Assembly (NCBI RefSeq): GCF_000374365.1
Contig: NZ_KB894116.1
Span: 62,001-126,000, forward strand
Reading direction: 5' to 3'
Source of the DNA: Bacteroides gallinarum DSM 18171 = JCM 13658
Lineage (GTDB): Bacteria > Bacteroidota > Bacteroidia > Bacteroidales > Bacteroidaceae
Length of the DNA: 64,000 bases
The notes beneath the pieces were generated by a model. It searched no databases. It worked only from the letters and a program-made list of their open reading frames with translations, and was not told the origin of the DNA. The translations under genes were made by a program, and so were the position numbers. Positions 33,297-42,800 of this stretch are shown piece after piece. Every line of letters starts with the position of its first letter. The stretch's first letter is position 1.

Positions 33297-33950
33297 CTAA
33301 TAAAGCGACTCGCCCATTAGGGTGAACACCAGACCGAGCACAGAGACTATCATGACAATGCCGCCAATAATCCGGTTCAATATCCAGATGCCACGTAGGT
33401 TGAATTGGGTACGTACCTTGTTGACGAAAAAGGTTATTCCAAACCACCAGCTCAACGCTCCTAAAGCAATGGCAAGGTAGCCCGTAACGGCCTCAAAGAC
33501 CAGGACGCCTTCGCTGACAAAAGCGAAACGGGCGAAAAGACCTACGAAAAGAAATATGATTAGCGGATTGGAAAGGGTAACGGCAAATGCCGTAATGAAG
33601 TTATGGAAATAAGAACCTTTACTGGTGGATACCGGGCGAATGGACTGTACGGGATTGCTGCGGAATGTATAGATACCGAATGCCAGCAGAAGGATGCTTC
33701 CGAACAGTTGCAGATAGAAAATATTCTTGTTGACATAGTCGAAAACGAAGCTCATGCCGTAACCTGTCAGCAACGCATAGGCTATATCGCTCAGCGAGGC
33801 TCCTATCCCGGTTACAAAACCATACCAACGCCCTTTGTTCAGTGTACGCTGAATGCATAATACTCCTACAGGACCCAACGGTGCAGACACTATCACACCG
33901 ATTATGAATCCCTTCCACAATATGTCAAATATGGTTTCTATCTGAATCAT
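33297..33950 (-). CDS. LysE-family exporter
   Basis: A 217-residue membrane protein of the LysE/RhtB amino-acid exporter family. It has about six hydrophobic segments and the family N-terminal signature (FIIGVIVSAPLGPVGVLCIQRTLNKGRWYGFVTGIGASLSD, about 15-55). The central loop is charged (SIRPVSTSKG). It probably exports amino acids or similar small molecules, but the substrate is not predictable. It is the first gene of the minus-strand group leading to prfC, separated from the next gene by a 264-bp degenerate spacer, so operon membership is uncertain. Confidence 0.88.
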   Translation of the reverse strand: MIQIETIFDILWKGFIIGVIVSAPLGPVGVLCIQRTLNKGRWYGFVTGIGASLSDIAYALLTGYGMSFVFDYVNKNIFYLQLFGSILLLAFGIYTFRSNPVQSIRPVSTSKGSYFHNFITAFAVTLSNPLIIFLFVGLFARFAFVSEGVLVFEAVTGYLAIALGALSWWFGITFFVNKVRTQFNLRGIWILNRIIGGIVMIVSVLGLVFTLMGESLY

Positions 33951-34330
33951 GCCTGCAAATATCGTACTTTTTTATGAGACGACCGAATAGAGTTAACGTT
34001 TTTTCGTCAGAAAAGGATTTTAATAAAGCAATGTTATTCTTGCCAATCCAACGGAATAGTAAGTTTACATGACGGTGGGCGGCGTGGTAATATATTGACA
34101 CCACACAGAAATTCCGCCTGTCTGTACTCCGGATATCGCCCTTTTCCGGGGTGCGGGCAAGCAATAGCAGCAAGCACAAAACTTGTATATTATGTATAGG
34201 CATATACAGTTTACAAGCCTTTAAATTGTTAAAACGGAATAAATAGGATAAATAATACAACTTTTATATACATTGTTAGTATATAATTCATATCTTTGTG
34301 GCGGATAACCATAAAATATCGGTCAGAAAT
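33951..34330. other. Divergent intergenic region
   Basis: A 380-bp spacer between the LysE-family gene and the LruC-type lipoprotein gene. It is AT-rich toward the plus-strand gene, with a clear TATCTTTG -7 box at 34291-34298. I see no small gene or RNA structure. Confidence 0.5.
34291..34298 (+). promoter_or_regulatory. Promoter -7 box for the LruC-type lipoprotein gene
   Basis: TATCTTTG matches TAnnTTTG exactly and lies 32 bp before the ATG at 34331. A TTG at 34273-34275 is a possible -33 element with a short spacer. Confidence 0.6.
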
Positions 34331-35587
34331 ATGAAAAAATGTCTAACCCTTTTATTTGCAGCAAGCAGCATGTTGTTATTCAATGCTTGCGAAAACGAGG
34401 TGTTCACCCCCGAAAGAGTGGAAAACACCAAAGACCTTGTAGCTCCCGCTGACTTTGACTGGAAAACGACCCAAAGCCAGACTTATAACCTTATTTCGAA
34501 AGTAAACACAGTAGTGTCTATCTATACGGATAAAGACTGTACAGACGAAAGCCTGTTGATTGAGAACCTCGTGCTGAATGCTAATGAGGCAACGGATGTC
34601 TCAGTGAATATTCCGACGTATGTAACCAGCATCTTCGTACAATATCCCACGGAAGACGGGAAAGAGGTATTCGAAATCAATACGAATGGGGTTACGACAC
34701 GGGTATGGCCGGGAGAAGGAAGTTTCATACAGTTGCCTGCTGAAAAGGACGTAGTGCGCGAAGGACTTTTGGGAGATCTTCGGGAACATTACTATTACCC
34801 CCAAAAAAGAGGTCAAGGAACATTGATGTTCGAAGACCTTTACCCTTCAAAGGGCGATTATGACTTTAATGATTATGTTATCGGATATAATGTAGAGATT
34901 TTCAAATCCCCGTTTATCGGTATTGATTGGAGAAAAGCTGCCGTCGGTTTTATAATGAAATTCCAAATACGCGCCATAGGCGGTAGTTTGCCTTTCCGTC
35001 CGGCCATTCGTCTGAAAGGGTTTGCTATGGAGAATCTCAAATGGGCTAATATAGAATATGAGTCTTCCACTGATGGCATTACCATAGAATTACTAAGAGA
35101 AGGTCGTAGTGGCAAAGATGATGTCATTTTCTTTATCAATGGTACTGAATCCCTTTGCAATGGCGGTTATTACAACACAGTTACCGGACAAATAAATAAA
35201 AATATGCCGGTTGTTACTTGCAGAGTTACCAGAAACGGTTTTGGTGAGGAGAATTATTATATTGCTAAACAATACGAAAAGTTAGCAAAGAATCTTCCCG
35301 ATTATTTCGATTTCTTTATCCAAAACAAAGAAACTGGAGATGAAATCCACTTCAGAGGTTTTTCTCCTACAGGTATAGAGGGAAACAAGCAAAGTATTGA
35401 TACGGAATATAAATCCAAAGAAAATTTAGTTTGGGCTATCGCTGTTCCACAAAAGATTAGCCACCCTGCAGAAAAGGAAGATATCATTAAAGTATATCCC
35501 AAATTCAATAAGTGGGTAACAAGTGGTGGCGAAGATTGCAAGTATTGGTACAGAAACCCCCAGGGTTCTTGCATTGATTTGAACTAA
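34331..35587 (+). CDS. LruC/DUF4842-domain surface lipoprotein
   Basis: A 418-residue lipoprotein: the signal ends in SSMLLFNAC with lipidated Cys near residue 20. A middle segment (FEDLYPSKGDYDFNDYVIGYN, near 175-195) is the calcium-loop-like hallmark of DUF4842/LruC domains. The rest is strand-rich. Such proteins are exported to the Bacteroidetes cell envelope, where roles in adhesion or Ca2+ binding are suspected. ATG 34331 is chosen because the preceding 11 codons overlap the -7 box region. The gene stands alone and is followed by a strong terminator. The ligand is unknown. Confidence 0.82.
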   Translation: MKKCLTLLFAASSMLLFNACENEVFTPERVENTKDLVAPADFDWKTTQSQTYNLISKVNTVVSIYTDKDCTDESLLIENLVLNANEATDVSVNIPTYVTSIFVQYPTEDGKEVFEINTNGVTTRVWPGEGSFIQLPAEKDVVREGLLGDLREHYYYPQKRGQGTLMFEDLYPSKGDYDFNDYVIGYNVEIFKSPFIGIDWRKAAVGFIMKFQIRAIGGSLPFRPAIRLKGFAMENLKWANIEYESSTDGITIELLREGRSGKDDVIFFINGTESLCNGGYYNTVTGQINKNMPVVTCRVTRNGFGEENYYIAKQYEKLAKNLPDYFDFFIQNKETGDEIHFRGFSPTGIEGNKQSIDTEYKSKENLVWAIAVPQKISHPAEKEDIIKVYPKFNKWVTSGGEDCKYWYRNPQGSCIDLN

Positions 35588-35627
35588 CACAGCTCTTTCG
35601 TACATCCTTATTCGGATATAAAATAAC

Positions 35628-35672
35628 AACTTTAGCCGGACATGCTTCACTTATGTCCGGCTAAAGTTTTTT
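35628..35672 (+). terminator. Rho-independent terminator
   Basis: A 15-bp perfect stem (ACTTTAGCCGGACAT at 35629 with its complement at 35653), a 9-base loop and a T6 tail. It ends the lipoprotein transcript before purL. Confidence 0.9.
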
Positions 35673-35707
35673 ATTTCCATTTCTTTCTCTCACCCAACGA
35701 TTTTGTA

Positions 35708-35715
35708 TATCTTTG
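35708..35715 (+). promoter_or_regulatory. Promoter -7 box for purL
   Basis: TATCTTTG, 85 bp before the purL ATG. The long leader could hold regulation, but I see no recognisable purine riboswitch. Confidence 0.5.
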
Positions 35716-35800
35716 CACCCAAGAAGAAAAGAGAAGAAGCCGACTTATTGTGAGGAACTTCAATCAAGAGTAGCAAATCCGTAAATTCTTAAATAAAAGT

Positions 35801-38800
35801 ATGATTCTTTTTTTCAGAACACTATCCAAGAGCGTGATTGCCGTAGAATGTGGCCACGAACTTACCCAAGCAGACAGCGACAAACTCTGCTGGCTTTTTG
35901 GAGAAGCCACCCCCGAGAGTGAAGACAACCTGAAAGGACATTTCGTAGGTCCGCGCCGCGAAATGATTACTCCTTGGAGTACCAATGCTGTGGAAATCAC
36001 CCAAAACATGGGTTTGGACGGTATTATCCGTATCGAAGAATATTTCCCCGTAAAAGATGAAAACGCAGACCACGACCCGATGCTGCAACGCATGTATAAG
36101 GGTTTAGACCAGAATGTATTTACGACTAACCGCCAGCCGGAACCTATTATACACATCGACGACCTCGAAGCGTACAACGAAAAAGAAGGCTTGGCTCTTT
36201 CCAAAGAAGAAATGGACTACCTCAAAAAGGTAGAAAAAGACCTGGGACGCCCGCTCACCGACTCCGAGGTTTTCGGCTTTGCACAAATCAACTCCGAGCA
36301 CTGCCGTCATAAAATCTTCGGCGGTACATTTATCATCGACGGAGTAGAGCAGGAATCTTCCCTTTTCCAGATGATTAAAAAGACCACGCAGGAAAATCCG
36401 AACAAGATTATATCGGCTTATAAAGATAATGTAGCCTTTGCCGAAGGTCCGGTTATCGAACAGTTTGCCCCGGCAGACCATTCCAAACCCGATTTCTTCC
36501 AGATAAAGGATATCAAGAGCGTTATCTCCCTGAAAGCCGAAACGCACAACTTCCCTACTACCGTAGAGCCTTTCAACGGTGCTTCTACCGGTACGGGCGG
36601 CGAGATACGCGACCGTATGGGCGGCGGTAAGGGTTCCTGGCCTATCGCCGGAACTGCCGTGTATATGACTTCTTATCCCCGTACGGACGAGGAACGTCCC
36701 TGGGAGGAGATACTCCCGGTACGCAAATGGCTGTACCAGACTCCCGAGCAAATCCTGATTAAAGCATCTAACGGCGCCAGCGATTTCGGAAACAAGTTCG
36801 GCCAGCCGCTGATTTGCGGTTCCGTACTGACTTTCGAACATAAGGAGAATGATGAGGTTTACGGTTACGACAAAGTTATCATGCTTGCCGGCGGTGTGGG
36901 CTACGGCACGCAGCGCGACTGTCTGAAAGGTACGCCCGAAGCCGGTAACAAAGTGGTGGTTATCGGTGGCGACAACTACCGCATCGGTTTGGGAGGCGGC
37001 TCCGTATCGTCCGTAGATACGGGACGTTACAGCAGCGGTATCGAGCTGAATGCCGTACAGCGTGCCAATGCCGAGATGCAGAAGCGTGCCTATAACGTGG
37101 TACGTGCACTCTGCGAGGAGGACACCAATCCGGTGGTTTCTATCCATGACCACGGTTCTGCCGGCCATGTGAACTGCCTGTCGGAGCTGGTAGAGGAATG
37201 CGGCGGGCTTATCGACATGAGCAAGCTGCCTATCGGCGATAAAACGTTGTCTGCCAAAGAAATCATAGCCAACGAGAGCCAGGAACGCATGGGTCTGCTG
37301 ATTCACGAGGAGGCTATCGAGCATGTACGTAAGGTGGCCGAGCGGGAACGCGCCCCGATGTATGTAGTCGGTGAAACTACCGGCAATCATCGTTTCGCCT
37401 TCCAACAAGCCGACGGCATACGTCCGTTCGACCTTGCCGTAGAGCAGATGTTCGGTTCTTCTCCCAAGACTTATATGGTGGACAAAACAGTGGAACGCCA
37501 TTACGAAATGCCGGAATACGAATTGTCGAAACTGCACGAATACCTCACCAACGTGCTCCAATTGGAAGCTGTTGCCTGCAAGGACTGGCTGACGAACAAA
37601 GTAGACCGTTCCGTAACGGGTAAGATTGCCCGCCAGCAATGCCAGGGCGAGCTTCAGTTGCCGTTGAGCGACTGCGGTGTCGTAGCGTTGGATTATCGCG
37701 GCGAGAAGGGTATCGCCACTTCTTTGGGACATGCCCCGCAGGCAGCGCTTGCCGACCCGGCAGCCGGTTCCATTCTTTCCGTGAGCGAAGCGCTGACCAA
37801 CCTCGTATGGGCTCCGCTTGCCGAAGGGCTGGACAGCGTATCGCTGTCGGCTAACTGGATGTGGCCGTGCCGTTCGCAGGAAGGTGAAGACGCACGCCTC
37901 TACACAGCGGTCAAGGCATTGAGCGACTTCTGCTGCGCACTGCAAATCAACGTTCCTACGGGCAAGGATTCTTTGTCTATGACGCAGAAATATCCCGACG
38001 GAAGCAAGGTTATCGCTCCGGGTACGGTCATCGTATCGGCCGGCGGCGAAGTTTCCGATGTGAAGAAGGTGGTATCTCCGGTGCTCGTCAACGATAAAAA
38101 GACTACTCTTTACCATATAGATTTCAGCTTCGACAAGCTGAAACTGGGCGGTTCCGCCTTTGCGCAGTCATTGGGCAAGGTAGGCGACGAAGTTCCTTGC
38201 GTGCAGGATGCCGAATACTTTCGCGACGCTTTCCTGGCGGTACAGGCGCTTATCGGCAAAGGGTTGATTCTTGCGGGACACGATATCTCCGCCGGCGGTC
38301 TTATCACCACCCTGCTCGAGATGTGTTTCGCCAACGTGGAGGGCGGTATGGAAATCAACCTCGACAAGATGAAGGAGCAAGACCTCATTAAGATATTGTT
38401 CGCCGAAAATCCGGGTATCGTTATCCAGGTTAGCGACAAGCACAAAGAGGAGGTGAAGAAGGTATTGGAAGATGCCGGCGTAGGCTATATCAAAATCGGC
38501 AAGCCGGCCGAAGAGCGCCATATCCTCGTAACCAAAGACGGCGCTACTTACCAGTTCGGCATAGACTATATGCGTGATGTGTGGTATTCGTCTTCTTATC
38601 TGCTCGACCGCAAGCAGTCCATGAACGGATGTGCCCAAAAGCGTTTCGAGAACTACAAGATGCAACCGCTGGACTTGGCATTCCTGCCCGGATTCAAGGG
38701 TAAGCTTTCACAATACGGCATCGACCCGGAGCGCCGTACTCCGACCGGTATCCGTGCTGCTATCATCCGTGAAAAAGGAACCAACGGCGAACGTGAAATG

Positions 38801-39517
38801 GCATATTCGCTCTATCTCGCCGGCTTCGACGTGAAGGACGTAACCATGACCGACCTCGTCAGCGGACGCGAGACGCTGGAAGACGTGAATATGGTAGTGT
38901 ACTGCGGTGGTTTCTCCAACTCCGATGTGCTGGGCTCCGCCAAGGGCTGGGCAGGTGCTTTCCTTTTCAACCCGAAAGCTAAAGAAGCGCTCGACAAGTT
39001 CTATGCACGCGAAGATACGTTGTCCCTGGGCGTATGCAACGGTTGCCAGTTGATGATGGAGCTGGGGCTTATCACTCCCGACCACGAAAAGAAGGGAAAG
39101 ATGCTGCACAACGATTCGCATAAATTCGAGTCGGCTTTCGTCGGCCTCACTATCCCTGCCAACCGCAGCGTGATGTTCGGCTCCCTGAGCGGCAGCAAGC
39201 TCGGTATCTGGGTGGCGCATGGAGAAGGCAAGTTCTCATTGCCCTACGATGAAGACAAATATAATGTGGTGGCAAAATATACGTACGATGAATATCCGGG
39301 CAACCCGAACGATTCCGACTATTCTATCGCGGCAATAGCCAGCACCGACGGGCGTCACCTGGCTATCATGCCTCACTTGGAACGTTCTATCTTCCCCTGG
39401 CAAAACGGCTGCTATCCCAAAGACCGCATCCACAGCGACCAGATTACACCGTGGATAGAAGCATTTGTCAACGCACGCAAGTGGGTGGAGGAAAAGACAA
39501 AAAAAGACAAGGCGTAA
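35801..39517 (+). CDS. purL: Phosphoribosylformylglycinamidine synthase (large type)
   Basis: A 1238-residue FGAM synthase that converts FGAR to FGAM with ATP and glutamine in de novo purine synthesis. It is the single-chain form in which the synthetase and glutaminase are fused, unlike the PurS/PurQ/PurL split. The N-terminal domain is followed by two AIR-synthase-like halves (motifs INSEHCRHKIFGGTF near 167, KAETHNFPTTVEPFNGASTGTGGEIRD near 245). The C-terminal class I glutamine amidotransferase starts near 980, with the catalytic Cys in LGVCNGCQLM near 1080 and the HGEGKFSLP segment. The length is slightly below that of the proteobacterial enzyme. It is monocistronic. Confidence 0.96.
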   Translation: MILFFRTLSKSVIAVECGHELTQADSDKLCWLFGEATPESEDNLKGHFVGPRREMITPWSTNAVEITQNMGLDGIIRIEEYFPVKDENADHDPMLQRMYKGLDQNVFTTNRQPEPIIHIDDLEAYNEKEGLALSKEEMDYLKKVEKDLGRPLTDSEVFGFAQINSEHCRHKIFGGTFIIDGVEQESSLFQMIKKTTQENPNKIISAYKDNVAFAEGPVIEQFAPADHSKPDFFQIKDIKSVISLKAETHNFPTTVEPFNGASTGTGGEIRDRMGGGKGSWPIAGTAVYMTSYPRTDEERPWEEILPVRKWLYQTPEQILIKASNGASDFGNKFGQPLICGSVLTFEHKENDEVYGYDKVIMLAGGVGYGTQRDCLKGTPEAGNKVVVIGGDNYRIGLGGGSVSSVDTGRYSSGIELNAVQRANAEMQKRAYNVVRALCEEDTNPVVSIHDHGSAGHVNCLSELVEECGGLIDMSKLPIGDKTLSAKEIIANESQERMGLLIHEEAIEHVRKVAERERAPMYVVGETTGNHRFAFQQADGIRPFDLAVEQMFGSSPKTYMVDKTVERHYEMPEYELSKLHEYLTNVLQLEAVACKDWLTNKVDRSVTGKIARQQCQGELQLPLSDCGVVALDYRGEKGIATSLGHAPQAALADPAAGSILSVSEALTNLVWAPLAEGLDSVSLSANWMWPCRSQEGEDARLYTAVKALSDFCCALQINVPTGKDSLSMTQKYPDGSKVIAPGTVIVSAGGEVSDVKKVVSPVLVNDKKTTLYHIDFSFDKLKLGGSAFAQSLGKVGDEVPCVQDAEYFRDAFLAVQALIGKGLILAGHDISAGGLITTLLEMCFANVEGGMEINLDKMKEQDLIKILFAENPGIVIQVSDKHKEEVKKVLEDAGVGYIKIGKPAEERHILVTKDGATYQFGIDYMRDVWYSSSYLLDRKQSMNGCAQKRFENYKMQPLDLAFLPGFKGKLSQYGIDPERRTPTGIRAAIIREKGTNGEREMAYSLYLAGFDVKDVTMTDLVSGRETLEDVNMVVYCGGFSNSDVLGSAKGWAGAFLFNPKAKEALDKFYAREDTLSLGVCNGCQLMMELGLITPDHEKKGKMLHNDSHKFESAFVGLTIPANRSVMFGSLSGSKLGIWVAHGEGKFSLPYDEDKYNVVAKYTYDEYPGNPNDSDYSIAAIASTDGRHLAIMPHLERSIFPWQNGCYPKDRIHSDQITPWIEAFVNARKWVEEKTKKDKA

Positions 39518-39528
39518 AGTTGCGGTGT

Positions 39529-39657
39529 AACAATGTGGTAACGACGCAGCAATACGGCTATGATGTAATCAGCACGGTTATAACGTAACAACACGGTAAT
39601 AATGAATGATACGGTTGTAACGCAATAATACGGTAACAACGTAATCAATACGGTAAT
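39529..39657. repeat. Degenerate tandem repeat after purL
   Basis: About six imperfect units of 18-22 bp on the pattern AACGYAAYMAYACGGTWAY. Examples begin near 39540, 39562, 39582, 39601, 39619 and 39638. It lies between the purL stop and its terminator and has no coding capacity. Confidence 0.65.
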
Positions 39658-39702
39658 GTACCGGGGTTCTTGCCTATGTGCAGGAGCTTCGGTACATTTT
39701 AT
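39655..39702 (+). terminator. Terminator of purL
   Basis: Arms AATGTACCG (39655) and CGGTACATT (39690) enclose a smaller imperfect stem. A T-rich tail (TTTATTTAT) follows. Confidence 0.75.
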
Positions 39703-39782
39703 TTATCCCTCCGTCGTCCGTAACTTTCTTGTTTACCTCGCTATTCTGTTCCGCCTTTTTTGCATATATCAAACAATTTCAC

Positions 39783-39790
39783 TACTTTTG
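39783..39790 (+). promoter_or_regulatory. Promoter -7 box for the hybrid regulator gene
   Basis: TACTTTTG, 57 bp before the ATG at 39848. It fits TAnnTTTG. The -33 element is unclear. Confidence 0.5.
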
Positions 39791-39847
39791 TGTTAATATC
39801 ATGACTTCCCTAACGTTTATCGAACTCGAACTCCTAAATTGCCCAAC

Positions 39848-42800
39848 ATGAAAAAGCTCTTCTTTTTCTTCATTTTCCTGGTATCATCTTTTTTGACTAC
39901 CGCCCAGACGTACAAGTACATCGGAGTAAAAGACGGTTTGAGCAACAGACGGGTGTACGCAATCCAGAAAGGGCCTAAAGGTTATATGTGGTTCCTTACG
40001 CACGACGGCATCGACCGTTACAACGGGAAAGAATTCAAACATTACAAGCTCATGGACGGAGAAGAGGAAATCAATTCCATGATGAACCTCAACTGGCTGT
40101 ACACCGACTCCCAGGGCAGATTATGGGAAATCGGCAAGCACGGGCGCGTATTCTGTTACGAGAGCAAGCACGACCGTTTCCAACTGATATATAAACTTCC
40201 CAAAAGCGAGACGCAGGGCTTGCACATCCCCGTAAGCTACGGCTTCGTAGACGATAACAGCACCATATGGCTCTGTAACCAGAAAAACATTTACCTGCAT
40301 AACAGCAATACGAAAGAGACTGTCATTATCAGGAACGAAATCAACGAAAGTATTACGGACATCGAGCAGATAGATGCCAGTCACTTTTTCATAGGTACGG
40401 ACGTAGGCGTGCATTATGCCGAACTAAAGAACAACGTACTCTCATTGAACCCTTGCGAGAAGTTGGATACCCTGAGGCTGCAAATCAATGAGCTTTTTTT
40501 CCATAAAAGCAGCCGCAAGGTCTTTATCGGGACTTTTCAAAGAGGTATCTATGTGTACGACCTCAATCTTCACAAGGCGTTCCACATCAAGTCGGGGCTG
40601 GTAGATGTTAGTATCAACCGCATCTGCATGTTCGGCGACAAGGAAATACTGATAGCGACGGACGGTGCGGGCGTTTACAAGATGAATGTGGACACTTACC
40701 AGTCCGAACCGTATATCGTAGCCGACTTCAACAGGTACAATGCCATGAACGGTAATACGATTTACGACATATACGTAGACGACGACCAGCGCATCTGGAT
40801 GGCAAACTACCCTATCGGCATTACCGTACGCAATAATAAATACAGCGATTACGAGTGGATAAAGCATTCCGTCGGCAACAGGCAATCCCTTATCAACGAC
40901 CAAGTAAACGCTATCATCGAAGACAGCGAGGGCGATTTGTGGTATGCCACCAACAACGGCATCAGCCTGTACAACGAGCGTACCGGGCAATGGCAATCAT
41001 TCCTGAGCGTGTTCAACGAAAACCATAAGAATCAGAACCATACCTTCATTTCATTGTGCGAGGTCAGCCCCGGCATTATCTGGGCAGGAGGGTATAGTTC
41101 CGGCATTTATCAGATAGACAAGAAGAAGGGGAGTGTGAGTTTCTTTACTCCTGCACTATTCGGGGGAACGAATATCCGCCCCGACAAATATATCCGCTCT
41201 ATCGTCAAGGACAGCGAAGGGTATATCTGGTCGGGAGGATACTACAACCTCAAAAAGATAGACTTCATCCACAAGAAGATAAATTTCATATCCGGGCTGG
41301 ACGGCATAACGGAAATCAAAGAGAAGGACAGGGAATATATGTGGATAGGTACTACCAACGGGTTGTACCTGCTGGAGAAAGCTACCGGCAAGCACCAATA
41401 TATCACGATGCCGGTAGAATCGTCGTATATATGCTCTTTATACCAGGCTCCGGGCGGGCTGCTGTACATCGGAACCAACAACTCCGGACTGCTTATTTAC
41501 GACCCTGTACAAAAGAGTTTCGAGCATTACCACAAGGATAACTGCGCGCTTATCTCCAACAACATCTACACAATCCTGTCTGACGGGAAAGACGACATCC
41601 TCCTAAGTACCGAGCACGGGCTGAGCGGCTTCTATCCCAAGGAAAAGGTTTTCCATAACTGGACAAAGGAACAGGGACTGCACTCCGACCATTTCAATGC
41701 CAGCTCGGGAACATTGCGTAAAAACGGGAACGTAATCTTCGGAAGTACCGACGGCGCCATAGAGTTCCCGAGGGACATGGCAATGCCCCGCGAGTACGAC
41801 TCGCGTATGATATTCAGCGATTTGCGCGTATTCTACCAGACTGTATATCCCAAGGACGAGGGTTCTCCGCTGGTTCTGGACATCGACGAAACGAAGAGCC
41901 TGAGACTGAAGTATAACCAGAATATATTCTCGCTCCAGGTGTCCTCTATCAACTACGACTATCCCTCCCTTATCCTATATTCGTGGAAGCTGGAAGGGTT
42001 TTACGACGGCTGGAGCCGCCCGGGAGAGGAAAACGTTATCCGTTTTACCAACCTGAATCCCGGTCATTATACCTTGCGTGTCCGCGCCATATCCAATGAA
42101 GACCGCCGCATCGTTCTGGAAGAACGCAGCATGGACATTATCATCGAACAGCCTGCCTGGCTCAGCATATGGGCGCTGCTGCTGTATGCACTCATCCTCA
42201 TAGCCATTGCAGGCATTGCGCTGCGCATCATCGTATTGCGCAAGCAGCGAAAGATATCCGACGACAAGATTCGCTTCTTCGTCAACACGGCGCATGACAT
42301 CCGTACACCGCTGACGCTTATCAAAGCGCCGTTGGAGGAGCTCTCTGACCGCGAAACGCTGAGCAAGGACGGAATAGACAACCTCAACACGGCACTCCGT
42401 AATGTCAACGCCCTACTGCGCCTTACGACCAACCTTATCAACTTTGAGCGGGCGGACACATATACGAATAACTTCCACGTATCCGAATACGAACTGGGAG
42501 CTTATATAAGCGAGACTATCAACACCTTCCGCCCCTATGCTTCCGTAAAGCATATCAACCTGACCTACGAAAGCAACTTCCGCTACCTGAACGTGTGGCT
42601 GGACAAGGACAAAATGGATTCTATCCTGAAGAATATCGTATCCAACGCACTGAAATATACACCTGACAGCGGCAGTGTACACGTCTACGCCTACGAAGCG
42701 GAGGATACCTGGAATATAGAGGTGAGCGATACGGGCATCGGCATTCCGTTAGCCGAGCAGAAGAAGTTGTTCAAGATGCATTTCCGCGGCAGCAATGCTA

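Noticed and set aside
36104..38116. A 670-codon minus-strand frame inside purL
   Set aside because: Antisense shadow of purL. Composition rich in Arg/His/Val is typical of such shadows, and there is no start context.
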